Shown in pieces: positions 24,473 to 32,281 of a stretch of 64,000 nt of DNA (its first letter is position 1; each line of letters begins with the position of its first letter). The translations under genes and the position numbers were made by a program. The DNA is from JBFMFH01 sp040752275 (GTDB taxonomy: Bacteria; Acidobacteriota; Vicinamibacteria; Vicinamibacterales; JAKQTR01), in the NCBI GenBank assembly GCA_040752275.1, contig JBFMFH010000092.1, forward strand, positions 18,650-82,649, written 5' to 3'. The notes under the pieces are model-generated. The model ran no database searches. It worked only from the letters and a program-made list of their open reading frames with translations, and was not told the origin of the DNA.

Positions 24473-25474
24473 ATGCCGACACGACTGCCGAAGCTGCCCC
24501 GAAGCGTCCGGGGCAGGGACTACATCGAGACGCGCGACTGGACGGACACGCAGATCGAGCTGCTGCTCAAGACCTCCGGCGATCTGAAGAAGGCGTTCAA
24601 GGACGGCCGATCGACACGCTATCTGCCCGACAAGACGGTCTTTCTCTTCTTCTTCGACAAGTCGACGCGCACGCGAAACTCGTTCGAGGCCGGCGCCACT
24701 CAGCTCGGCGCGCATGCGCATTTCATCTCCGCCGAAACCTCGCAGGCCGCCCACGGCGAATCACCGAGAGACATGGGCATCATTCTCTCGAGCTACGGGC
24801 ACGCCATCGCCATCCGCCACGACCTGGTGCCGGGCGAGGGCAACGCCTACATGCGCGAGGTCGCCGAGCACGCCACCGTGCCCGTCTACAACATGCAGTG
24901 CGACATCGACCATCCGTTCCAGACGCTGGCGGATCTGATGACGATCCGTGAGGAGTTCGGGAAGAATCTCCGCGGACGGAAGATCGCTGTCAGCTGGGCG
25001 TACGCGCCGAGCTACGCCAAGCCGATGTCGGTACCACAGGGTCTCATCACGCTGATGCCCCGGTTCGGCCTCGACGTGGTCCTCGCCCATCCGCCCGAAT
25101 GGAAGCTGATGAGGGCACCGATGGAGTTCGCGCAACGCATGGCGAAGGAGCACGGCACGTCCTTCGAGGTCACCCACGATATGGACGCGGCGTGCGAAGG
25201 GGCTGATATCATCTACGCCAAGTCGTGGGGCATCGAAGAGCTCTTCCACAAGCCGGAGGAAGCCCTGAAGCTCTCGCGCAAGCACCGCGACTGGATCTGC
25301 GATCGAAGGCGCATGAAGCTCGCCAAGAAGCACGCGATCTACATGCACTGCCTGCCCGCCGACCGGAACAATGAGGTCACCGACGAGGTGCTCGACGGCC
25401 CGCAGTCGCGCGTGTTTCCCGAGGCCGAGAACCGCCTGCACACGTGCAAGGCGGTGATGGCGCTCACGATGTAA
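24473..25474 (+). CDS. Knotted carbamoyltransferase of the YgeW family
   Basis: A 333-residue member of the aspartate/ornithine carbamoyltransferase superfamily. The carbamoyl-phosphate loop is DKSTRTRNSFEAG (about residue 63). The YgeW-specific blocks are unmistakable: NAYMREV, NMQCDIDHPFQTLADL, SWAYAPSYAKPMSVPQG, RFGLDVVLAHPPEW and YMHCLPAD (about residue 291). YgeW proteins have a trefoil knot and occur in gene clusters with molybdenum hydroxylases, PLP lyases and M20 hydrolases that break down purines. They probably act in the phosphorolytic direction to release carbamoyl phosphate, although the substrate in this organism is unknown. ATG 24473 has no strong ribosome-binding site; longer in-frame starts overlap the PLP gene. 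Confidence 0.85.
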   Translation: MPTRLPKLPRSVRGRDYIETRDWTDTQIELLLKTSGDLKKAFKDGRSTRYLPDKTVFLFFFDKSTRTRNSFEAGATQLGAHAHFISAETSQAAHGESPRDMGIILSSYGHAIAIRHDLVPGEGNAYMREVAEHATVPVYNMQCDIDHPFQTLADLMTIREEFGKNLRGRKIAVSWAYAPSYAKPMSVPQGLITLMPRFGLDVVLAHPPEWKLMRAPMEFAQRMAKEHGTSFEVTHDMDAACEGADIIYAKSWGIEELFHKPEEALKLSRKHRDWICDRRRMKLAKKHAIYMHCLPADRNNEVTDEVLDGPQSRVFPEAENRLHTCKAVMALTM

Positions 25475-25489
25475 CCCCGCCCCAGCCGG

Positions 25490-25518
25490 GATTCGGGAGT
25501 TGGGATTCGGGATTCGAG
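25490..25518. repeat. GGGATTCGG short-repeat array in spacer
   Basis: GGGATTCGGGAGTTGGGATT followed by another GGGATTCG unit: the reverse complement of the CCCGAAT array within the molybdenum hydroxylase gene. The rest of the 123-base spacer holds an inverted repeat CCCAGGG...CCCTGGG and the M20 ribosome-binding site. Confidence 0.6.
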
Positions 25519-25597
25519 CAGACGTAGGCCCAGGGCCTTCCTGGCCTGAGCGAAGTCGAAGGCAACCCTGGGCGACAGGCGACAGGAGTACTCCCAC

Positions 25598-26917
25598 ATG
25601 ACCCGAATCGTTCGTTTCCTGACGTTCGCCGCTCTGCTGCTCGCGGTGCGGGGCACGGCCGTAGCCCAGGTCCCGGCACTTGACGCCCTGCATCGGCGCA
25701 TCGACAGGGCCGCCGAGTCCGTGCTGCCGAAGGTCGTCACGTGGCGCCGGGACCTCCATCAGCACCCCGAGCTCGGCAACCGCGAATTCGAGACCTCGAA
25801 GAAGATGGCCGCGCACCTTCAGTCGTTGGGTCTCGAGGTCAGAACCGGCATCGCCAGGACGGGTGTCGTGGGCGTGCTGCGCGGCGGCAGGCCAGGGCCG
25901 GTCGTCGCGCTCCGCGCAGACATGGACGCGCTGCCCGTTGTCGAAGACACCGGTCTCCCCTTCGCCTCCACTGTGAGGACCGAGTACAACGGGCGTGACG
26001 TCGGTGTGATGCACGCCTGCGGCCACGACTTCCACATGTCGATCCTGATGGGCGCGGCCGAGGTCCTCGCGGGCATGAAGGCCGACCTGCCGGGGACCGT
26101 CGTCTTCATCTTCCAGCCGGCTGAGGAAGGCGCCCCGGCCGGCGAGGAAGGTGGCGCCGGCGTCATGGTGCGCGAAGGCGCGCTCGACAACCCGAAGGTC
26201 GACGCCATCTTCGGGCTGCACGTCTTCCCGAAGGTTCTGGGCACCATCGAGTTCCGCCCCCGCGGCATCATGGCCGCAAGCGACACCTTCAGCATCGTGG
26301 TCCGGGGGCGCCAGACGCACGGTGCGATGCCCGCCTCCGGCATCGATCCCATCGTCGTCTCGTCGCAGATCGTGCTTGCCCTGCAGTCGATCATCTCCCG
26401 TCAGATCGACCTCACGACGGCGCCGGCCATCATCACCGTCGGCACGTTCGAGGGCGGCAACCGCTTCAACATCATCCCCGACACCGTGACCATGACCGGC
26501 ACGATCCGCACCTTCGACGCGGACATGCAGAAACAGATCCACGCGCGCATCGCGCGGACCGCCCAGAGCATCGCTGCGGCGGCCGGGGCAACGGCGGAGG
26601 TGAAGATCGATATCGGCAACCCGGTCACGTGGAACGACCCCGACCTGGCGCAGAAGATGGCGCCGTCTCTGCAGCGGGTCGCCGGCGCGCGTTTCAACCC
26701 GAACGGCCAGCCCACAACGACGGCCGAGGATTTCGCCATCTACCAGCGGAAAGTGCCGGGCCTGTTCTTCTTCCTGGGCACGGCGCCAGCGGGCGCCGAT
26801 CTGGCGACGCAGGCGGCGAACCACTCCCCCCGCTTCAACCCGGACGAGGGAGCCCTTGTCACCGGCGTGCGCGCGATGGCGTCAGTGGCGGTGGACTATC
26901 TGATGCAGGGCAGGTAG
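25598..26917 (+). CDS. Secreted M20-family amidohydrolase (hippurate/IAA-amino-acid hydrolase-like)
   Basis: A 439-residue metallohydrolase with a signal peptide (MTRIVRFLTFAALLLAVRGT, cut after AVAQ); ATG 25598 has AGGAG upstream. Two-zinc M20D motifs are present: WRRDLHQHPELGNREFETS, the ADMDALPV block, the metal-binding MHACGHDFHMS (about residue 138), the catalytic QPAEEGAP and the dimer-domain HGAMPASGIDP, then TTTAEDFA. Enzymes of this group cleave N-acyl or peptide-like amide bonds. Export to the periplasm separates it from the cytosolic M20 protein YgeY of purine clusters, although gene order (after YgeW) is reminiscent. A 123-base spacer with repeats separates it from the carbamoyltransferase gene, so co-transcription is uncertain. 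Confidence 0.85.
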   Translation: MTRIVRFLTFAALLLAVRGTAVAQVPALDALHRRIDRAAESVLPKVVTWRRDLHQHPELGNREFETSKKMAAHLQSLGLEVRTGIARTGVVGVLRGGRPGPVVALRADMDALPVVEDTGLPFASTVRTEYNGRDVGVMHACGHDFHMSILMGAAEVLAGMKADLPGTVVFIFQPAEEGAPAGEEGGAGVMVREGALDNPKVDAIFGLHVFPKVLGTIEFRPRGIMAASDTFSIVVRGRQTHGAMPASGIDPIVVSSQIVLALQSIISRQIDLTTAPAIITVGTFEGGNRFNIIPDTVTMTGTIRTFDADMQKQIHARIARTAQSIAAAAGATAEVKIDIGNPVTWNDPDLAQKMAPSLQRVAGARFNPNGQPTTTAEDFAIYQRKVPGLFFFLGTAPAGADLATQAANHSPRFNPDEGALVTGVRAMASVAVDYLMQGR

Positions 26918-26982
26918 CGCCATCGCCCTCCTGCGACGTGGTCGCTGGCTCAGGACCACGCACGAGCCCACGCGCGCTGGTT

Positions 26983-27888
26983 CTAACCGGCGCCCGTGTA
27001 CGCCGCCGTGAGCAGTGCGAGCGCCAGGACGACGTTCGTACCCAGATTCCAGAAGACGTTCCCCGCCAGCGCCGGGATCGGCACATCCTCGAAGGGCTTC
27101 GTGAACGCCCACTGAACGGCCGGCACCGAGAACCGGAACGGCAGGATGGCCACGACCCCGAGCAGCGGGAGGGCCTTCAGCAGGACGGCTATGACAATCG
27201 ACAGCGTGGACGCGATGGCGACGATGGCATAGATGATGGCTGCCGTCCTGCGCCCGAACATCAGCACGAGATTGCGCCGCCCGCCCTGGCGATCCGCCTC
27301 CTCGTCCGGGAACTCGTTCAGCAACAGCAGGTTGAACGTCATGCAGAAAGCGGGAACCCCTGCCGCCCACGCCGCCTGGCCGATCTCTCCGCGTTGGACC
27401 AGGGCTGTGCCGACGACCGGCAGCAATCCCAGTCCCAGTCCGGCGGAGATCTCTCCAATCCCGCTGCGCGCGAGGACATCCGTGTAGATCAGCACCGACA
27501 GTGCGCCCAGGCCCATGATGAGGCCGAGCGGCCACCATCCGATGCGGAGGCCGAAGTAGATGCCGATGGCGAGACCGACGAGGGATCCGACGACGCCGAT
27601 GGCGGTCGCGCTGCCGGCCGAGAGTGCGCCAGACGGCAGCGTCCCGCTGCCGCCGCTGAAGGGCGTCCGCTTCGTGACGAGGTCGATCCCCCGTTTCATG
27701 TCGCTCGCCTCGTTGAACGCGTTGACGGCCGCGTGCAGCGCGACGAGCCCGACGAGCGCGAGCCCGGAGGAGAGCGCGTTGGCATGGCCATCGTAGGCCG
27801 CCGCGGCGGCGCCCACCGCCACGAGTGTGACCGGGAGCAACAGGAACGGGGCGCGCGCGACGCCGGCGTAGGCAGAGAGCGCAGGCAT
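26983..27888 (-). CDS. UbiA-family prenyltransferase (MenA-like)
   Basis: A 301-residue integral membrane protein with about eight to nine helices. The two Asp-rich prenyl-diphosphate sites are visible: HAAVNAFNEASDMKRGID (about residue 55; the N-x-x-x-D-x-x-x-D arrangement) and LNEFPDEEADRQGGRRN (about residue 187). This places it in the UbiA superfamily, closest in layout to 1,4-dihydroxy-2-naphthoate prenyltransferase MenA and related aromatic prenyltransferases that make quinones or other isoprenoid lipids. It stands alone, convergent with the M20 gene and upstream of no obvious partner. Whether it is the main quinone enzyme or acts on another aromatic acceptor cannot be told. Confidence 0.8.
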   Translation of the reverse strand: MPALSAYAGVARAPFLLLPVTLVAVGAAAAAYDGHANALSSGLALVGLVALHAAVNAFNEASDMKRGIDLVTKRTPFSGGSGTLPSGALSAGSATAIGVVGSLVGLAIGIYFGLRIGWWPLGLIMGLGALSVLIYTDVLARSGIGEISAGLGLGLLPVVGTALVQRGEIGQAAWAAGVPAFCMTFNLLLLNEFPDEEADRQGGRRNLVLMFGRRTAAIIYAIVAIASTLSIVIAVLLKALPLLGVVAILPFRFSVPAVQWAFTKPFEDVPIPALAGNVFWNLGTNVVLALALLTAAYTGAG

Positions 27889-28000
27889 CTCGGGGAGAGT
27901 CTACACGGGATCGCCGGCTGCCGCGTCGTCTTCGTCTCCCTGCATGGCACACAGGATCGGCTCGGGATTGACGAAGACCTGCCAGACAGCCATCCGTCGA

Positions 28001-29413
28001 TCAGGCGAATCCGAACAGCAGCGGGAACAGAAAGGCAACCACGGCCGCCCAGGCGGCGAAGATGTAGAGGTAGAACATCTGCCAGTTGCACAGGCGCGGA
28101 AAGGCGACGCGGCCCCGGATGAAGCCGGCGTAGAGGGTGGCCGAGCCGGCCAGGTTGACCAACAGGACGATGTTCTCTCCCAGGGCCGCGACCCGATTGG
28201 GGGTGAATCCGAATTCCGAGATGCGGGTCCCGATGGCCCAGAGCGCCAGGGCATCCACCACCAGCGCCGCGCCGACCAGTGTGAGTTGGATCCAGTCAAC
28301 GAGGCCGGGAGGCGCCAGGGACTCACGCGCCGAGATCGAGTAGAGGAGCAAGCCGAAGACCACCACCAATAGGAGGTCGAAGGCGATGAGGATCTCCCGC
28401 TTCACGTCGAAGCCCCGTCCCGTCCACACCATCGTCACGATGAAGGCAAGGAGCAGCAGGGCGAAGAGGGGGGTGAAGATCCGGGTCAGGACGGGCGCCA
28501 TGTTCTCGATCACGCTCTGCTTCGCTTCGACGAGCCAGGTGGCGATCACGGCGGCGCCCGCGATGCCGCAAGGCAGGATCCAGCCTTGTACCAGGGGCTC
28601 CATCTCGATGCCGATGGCCTGGAAGATGCCGATGGTCATGGCGATGAGCACGGCCCCGCCCATCCCGATCAGCACGAAGTAGATGAAGACCTCGCCGGTG
28701 AAGCGGACGAAGTCCATCCGCCGGTCGCTCCCCCGCCACCGCCCGCCGACGTAGGCGATGCCCACGGCCAGCCAGAGGGCGATGGGCATGTGGAGCACGG
28801 TCAGGAGCAGGGTGTGTGAGACCTTCGTGCCCGGTGCAGGTGCGAACGGAAAAACGTTCACGATGGCTGCCGACAGCACGAAGGCCACAGCCAGGCCCAG
28901 CCGGCCCGATCGCGGGAGCGGCCGGTCCCCCGCGAAGTACGCCGCGATGAAGGGCAGGATGAAGAAGCTGATGTTGAGCGGATAGAACGTGCTCTGGTCC
29001 GGGTCGAAGGGGATCCCGAAGAGGGCCGGGATCTTGATCGCCGCACCAGCGGCCACGGCCAGGGCGAAGGCGATCCACATCTTCCTGGACCATCCGGTTG
29101 CGGGCGACTCGGCGTCTCCGTGCTCCGCATCGCCGGAGAGGACGAGTTGTTTCCAGAGACGGTCCGAATGCTCCCGGGCGAACTCCCGCGTCAGAGCGTC
29201 GATGGCCCCCATCCGCTTGACGGCCACCAGGAAGGCTTCGTCGTCGGAGAGCCCGTCGGCGCCGAGCGACGCGATCTGCTCACGGAGGTGGTCTTCCAGC
29301 TCCGCCGCGTCCCGACCTGTAATGGTCTGGCTCTTGCGGAGGTGGGCCCGCCATGCCTCGATCTGCTTCTCGAGCGGGCCCACCGCCGGGGTGTCTATGT
29401 GCTTCTGGTCCAT
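28001..29413 (-). CDS. Polytopic membrane protein with N-terminal permease-prefix domain (DUF4153-like)
   Basis: A 470-residue protein. The first ~90 residues form a soluble helical domain (LEKQIEAWRAHLRKSQTITG, DAAELEDHLREQIASLGADG, SDDEAFLVAVKRMG) like the permease-prefix domain found on membrane proteins whose genes follow a PadR repressor. About 12 hydrophobic segments follow, e.g. WIAFALAVAAGAAIKIPALF, LSAAIVNVFPFA, and a final MFYLYIFAAWAAVVAFLFPL. There are no ABC-permease or enzyme motifs. ATG 29413 lies 4 bases after the PadR stop, with GGAG inside the PadR 3' end, so the two genes form a PadR-controlled pair. The function is unknown; relatives are thought to respond to envelope or substrate stress. 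Confidence 0.75.
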   Translation of the reverse strand: MDQKHIDTPAVGPLEKQIEAWRAHLRKSQTITGRDAAELEDHLREQIASLGADGLSDDEAFLVAVKRMGAIDALTREFAREHSDRLWKQLVLSGDAEHGDAESPATGWSRKMWIAFALAVAAGAAIKIPALFGIPFDPDQSTFYPLNISFFILPFIAAYFAGDRPLPRSGRLGLAVAFVLSAAIVNVFPFAPAPGTKVSHTLLLTVLHMPIALWLAVGIAYVGGRWRGSDRRMDFVRFTGEVFIYFVLIGMGGAVLIAMTIGIFQAIGIEMEPLVQGWILPCGIAGAAVIATWLVEAKQSVIENMAPVLTRIFTPLFALLLLAFIVTMVWTGRGFDVKREILIAFDLLLVVVFGLLLYSISARESLAPPGLVDWIQLTLVGAALVVDALALWAIGTRISEFGFTPNRVAALGENIVLLVNLAGSATLYAGFIRGRVAFPRLCNWQMFYLYIFAAWAAVVAFLFPLLFGFA

Positions 29414-29417
29414 GGGG

Positions 29418-29741
29418 TCAGCTCCAAATCTTCCCGAGCGTCTTGTCGACGGTCTTCCACTGGCGCCGTTCGGCCGCCAGTTGGTCGCGTCCGGTATCGG
29501 TGATCCGGTAGTACTTCCGCCGCCTGCCCGACTCGGCATTCGCCCATCGGGACTCAATGAGGCCGGAGCGCTCCAGGCGATGGAGCACCGGATAGAGCAT
29601 GCCGTCCGTCCATTCCAAGGCACCACCTGAGAGTTCACGAACGCGCCTCAGGATGGCGTAGCCGTAGCTGTCCCCTTCGGCCAGGATGGCGAGCACCAGG
29701 GCCGTTGACGAGGCGGCGACGAGATCCTTGTTGATGCTCAT
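29418..29741 (-). CDS. PadR-family transcriptional regulator
   Basis: A 107-residue winged-helix regulator: ALVLAILAEGDSYGYAILRR is the PadR N-terminal helix-turn-helix entry, GMLYPVLHRLERSGLIESRW is the recognition helix and start of the wing, and RRRKYYRITDTGRDQLA is the wing. It belongs to the short PadR-s2 type with a single C-terminal helix for dimerisation. The following gene, read through with a 4-base gap, is a permease-prefix membrane protein, a very common PadR partner in Acidobacteriota. Direct and inverted ATACAT repeats in the promoter (29826-29866) are the likely autoregulatory site. Confidence 0.9.
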   Translation of the reverse strand: MSINKDLVAASSTALVLAILAEGDSYGYAILRRVRELSGGALEWTDGMLYPVLHRLERSGLIESRWANAESGRRRKYYRITDTGRDQLAAERRQWKTVDKTLGKIWS

Positions 29742-30094
29742 CGGATCCGTGGCCTCCGCCGCTCGATGGGACCGTCGCCGGGGTGACGGTACGCCAATAC
29801 CGCGGGACCGCCGGCACCAGTGCGGGCATACATAGAGGCAGTATACATAGAACTACAATGCATATCAAGGACTGGATGACTCCCTGACGCAGGCGAGCCT
29901 CAGCAGTGCTGTGCGCCCCGCCGGCCTTCGCCGGCCCCTGCTGCGGCCTTACTCGACCGGTCGGGAGGGCTCGCGGGACTCAGGGATCCATCCCCCCTCG
30001 AGGCTGCTGTCGCGCGGGCGCACGACGGCCAATGGTAGAACCACGCGTCAGCAGGCACCAACGAGCGAGGAGAGGGATTCCCCAGGACGCCAAC
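29742..30094. other. Spacer between PadR and toxin-antitoxin genes
   Basis: About 350 bases without a convincing gene. The left part holds the PadR promoter repeats (29826-29866). The rest is G+C-rich with no frame that shows a known family or a good ribosome-binding site. Confidence 0.5.
29826..29866 (-). promoter_or_regulatory. PadR promoter with repeated TATGTATRC sites
   Basis: On the minus strand TATGTATAC and TATGTATGC occur 15-16 bases apart, preceded by GATATGCATTGTAG, so ATGCAT/ATGTAT half-sites surround a TTGTAG...TATGTA pair spaced about 18 bases that could be the promoter itself. PadR proteins bind ATGT...ACAT-type dyads. This A+T-rich patch stands out from its G+C-rich surroundings. 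Confidence 0.5.
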
Positions 30095-30113
30095 GTGTGC
30101 CTCTTAGGCACAC
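30095..30113. promoter_or_regulatory. Perfect palindrome at the toxin-antitoxin promoter
   Basis: GTGTGCCT - CTT - AGGCACAC, an 8-bp perfect inverted repeat, 22 bases before the likely toxin start codon. It is followed by TGTGATATCCTAT, which resembles a -10 region. Its place fits an autoregulatory operator bound by the ribbon-helix-helix antitoxin. Confidence 0.6.
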
Positions 30114-30134
30114 ATTGTGATATCCTATTGGCCT

Positions 30135-30425
30135 GTGAAGTACTTCGCCTGCGATGACGCGAAGAACGCGAAGCTCCAGACAGAACGCGGCATTGGGTTT
30201 GAGGATCTCGTGTTCCATGTGGAGCGTGGCGACCTGCTCGGCATTCTGGAACACCCGAACCCCGACCGCTGCGCCGGGCAGCGCATCTTCGTGGTCAGGC
30301 GCGAGGACTACGTGTATGTGGTCCCGTTCGTCGAGGACGAGCACACGGTCTTCCTGAAGACCATCATCCCGAGCCGAAAGGCAACGAAGCGGTACCTGGG
30401 CGAGGAGTCCGACGATGAAGCTTGA
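30135..30425 (+). CDS. BrnT-like toxin of a type II toxin-antitoxin system
   Basis: A 96-residue small basic protein starting at GTG 30135 (KYFACDDAKNAKLQTERG); a GTG six codons earlier is possible. The pattern is BrnT-like: an N-terminal D-x-x-K-N-x-x-L-x-x-x-x-I-x-F-E-D-x-V run (GIGFEDLVFHVERGD), a central strand pair (GQRIFVVRREDYVYVVPFVE) and the closing IIPSRKATKRYLGE, which matches the conserved I-x-x-R-K-A-x-x-x-E/R-x-Y end of these RNase-fold toxins. It precedes and overlaps the antitoxin gene by 11 bases, the usual brnT-brnA order. A perfect palindrome lies at the promoter. Family membership is inferred from pattern, not alignment. Confidence 0.7.
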   Translation: MKYFACDDAKNAKLQTERGIGFEDLVFHVERGDLLGILEHPNPDRCAGQRIFVVRREDYVYVVPFVEDEHTVFLKTIIPSRKATKRYLGEESDDEA

Positions 30426-30681
30426 CGCCGACGAGAAGGAACTGCTCGAATCCGTCGAGCGAGGCGAGTGGAAGTCCGCCCGCGGCAGTGAGCGTGGGCG
30501 GGGTCGCTACTCGCGCTACGCCACGGCAACGTTCCGCAAGGACCGGCGGCTGAACATTCGGCTATCCAGCAAGGACCTGGAGGCGATCCAGAAGCTGGCG
30601 CTCGCGGAGGGTCTGCCCTATCAGACACTCATCTCCAGCCTGCTGCACAAGTACGTGTCAGGGCGGCTCAGGGAGGTGTGA
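30415..30681 (+). CDS. Ribbon-helix-helix antitoxin (BrnA/CopG-like)
   Basis: An 88-residue protein. The C-terminal half is a ribbon-helix-helix DNA-binding fold: the strand RRLNIRLSSKDLEAIQKLAL, then the second helix GLPYQTLISSLLHKYVSGRL. The N-terminal half is charged and probably binds the toxin (DEKELLESVERGEWKSA). Its ATG lies 11 bases before the toxin stop, so expression is coupled. It would neutralise the BrnT-like protein and repress the pair through the palindrome at 30095-30113. Confidence 0.75.
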   Translation: MKLDADEKELLESVERGEWKSARGSERGRGRYSRYATATFRKDRRLNIRLSSKDLEAIQKLALAEGLPYQTLISSLLHKYVSGRLREV

Positions 30682-30703
30682 GTTCGGACGCGGCGCAGCC
30701 CGG

Positions 30704-32281
30704 CTACGTCTCGGTGCCGTAGGAGATCTGCATGCGCCGAGCGGCGCGGCCGGCGATCCACAGGACGAACGCCGTGACGAGCAGGAGCCCGAGAATCGCG
30801 CCGGGACGGGATGCGGGCGCGGCGGGCGCCATCAGCAGCCGGATCAGTGTCGGGATGTCATCGTCCATCGGCAGGGCCGGAACCGGGCACAGCGACTGCA
30901 GGTAGTACAGAATGCTCAGCTTCTGGAGCACGTGCGGGAGAATGCCGGCCGCGCCCTCCCAGATGAGCAGCACCGCGGCAGGAACAATCGGATTACGCAC
31001 GTACAGGCCCAGCGCGAGAAACACGCTCCCGTAGCCGACGCAGCCGAGCACGGCCGCCGTCGCGTACCAGAATGCGTGGGTCATGCCCCCTGCATTCCAG
31101 TAAACCTGGAGCTCGACCGGATCGTGCGGCCAGACCATGGCCGCGAACGCGATCAGGGCGCCGCCGCCGAAGATCGCCGCTGACGCAATCAGACCGGCGG
31201 CGTACTTGCCGGCCAGCAGCACCTCGCGCCGCGCCGGCGCGAGCAGCCAGTAGTGCAGCGTGCGGTTCGTCATCTCGCCGCGGAACAGATACATGAACAG
31301 GCCGAGGCAGCCGAAGAAGATGGCCAGCCGCAGGTAGAAGAACTGGAAGATCCCCGCGAAGATCAGCCGGTCCTCTTCGAAGTTCAGCAGGCGGTTGATG
31401 TTCCAGTGATTCAGCTTGCCGTCGATGAACAGCAGCCTGACATCGCGCCGCCCGTCGAAGTAGTTGAGCTGGCGAACCTCGGTCCGCTCTTCGACGAATC
31501 CTGCACCTGTCGAGGTCTCGACAGTCGTGAAGGTCTTCCCGTCCGCGCTCACCTGGATGCTGAAGTCGCGGGTGTCGGCCTCCTCGTCTTCGCCCCCAGC
31601 GCTGGCGTGCTTCACCACGAAGCGCGCCAGCGGACGGGCCTCGACCAGATCCACCTCCAGAAACGTGCGCCACCCTTCCGCGCACCACGAATCGGCCGGT
31701 CCTCCCGCCACGCTGCCGTTCACGGCCTTCTCGGGCCCCTGTTCCGGGCTGCAGGGCTCGCTACCCGTCGCGGGACGGCCGAGCGCGAGGTTGCGCCGGC
31801 CATCGGGTCCGTACATCTCGAACTCGTAGATCCTGGCGGTCGGATCCCCGCTGTACGAAGGCCGCGTGATGTTGAGGCGGACGAACCGGGCCACCGCCGG
31901 CGCGATCACGTGCGTGGTCGTCCCCGGGTTCTCGGTGCGCTGCCGGACGCGCCGGTTCCGGGTCGACCGGCGCTCCTCGGCCGGCTTCCCGAGCCGCCCT
32001 GTCACCTCGTCGACCGTCTCTCCCTCCCGGATGCTGTCCAGCAGGGCCGCAGTCGTAACGCCGCGGCGCTCGAGCTGGTCGCCCCGGTACTTCATCGCGA
32101 TTCCGTGCGCGAGGAAGATCACGGCCGGAAGCAGCGCCAGCGCGTAGACCCAGAACGCGCGCTTCGCGAAGAAGGCGCGGCGCAGCTCGATTCTAGCGAT
32201 CGTCCACGCCTGCCTGGCCCGAGCGGGGTCGAGGGCCCTGGCCCGCGCGGAGAAGGATGGGACCACGCTACTCGCCTCCAA
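30704..32281 (-). CDS. ABC-2 type exporter permease with a large extracytoplasmic discoidin-like insertion
   Basis: A 525-residue permease. One membrane helix (AFWVYALALLPAVIFLAHGI, about residues 42-61) is followed by ~260 residues outside the membrane, then five more helices (FQFFYLRLAIFFGCLGLFMY onwards). The insertion contains two F5/8-type-C-like segments: FVRLNITRPSYSGDPTARIY / EFEMYG, and a fuller one with NLALGRPATGS, EKAVNG, WRTFLEVDLVEARPLARFVV, DFSIQVSADGKTFTTVETST. Such modules bind sugars or anionic surfaces. It also carries a DEVTGRLGKP segment like SmpA/DUF-type prefixes. It overlaps the upstream ATPase gene by 14 bases and belongs to a permease-ATPase-permease operon. The cargo is unknown; a glycan- or envelope-linked export function is my inference. 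Confidence 0.8.
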   Translation of the reverse strand: MEASSVVPSFSARARALDPARARQAWTIARIELRRAFFAKRAFWVYALALLPAVIFLAHGIAMKYRGDQLERRGVTTAALLDSIREGETVDEVTGRLGKPAEERRSTRNRRVRQRTENPGTTTHVIAPAVARFVRLNITRPSYSGDPTARIYEFEMYGPDGRRNLALGRPATGSEPCSPEQGPEKAVNGSVAGGPADSWCAEGWRTFLEVDLVEARPLARFVVKHASAGGEDEEADTRDFSIQVSADGKTFTTVETSTGAGFVEERTEVRQLNYFDGRRDVRLLFIDGKLNHWNINRLLNFEEDRLIFAGIFQFFYLRLAIFFGCLGLFMYLFRGEMTNRTLHYWLLAPARREVLLAGKYAAGLIASAAIFGGGALIAFAAMVWPHDPVELQVYWNAGGMTHAFWYATAAVLGCVGYGSVFLALGLYVRNPIVPAAVLLIWEGAAGILPHVLQKLSILYYLQSLCPVPALPMDDDIPTLIRLLMAPAAPASRPGAILGLLLVTAFVLWIAGRAARRMQISYGTET

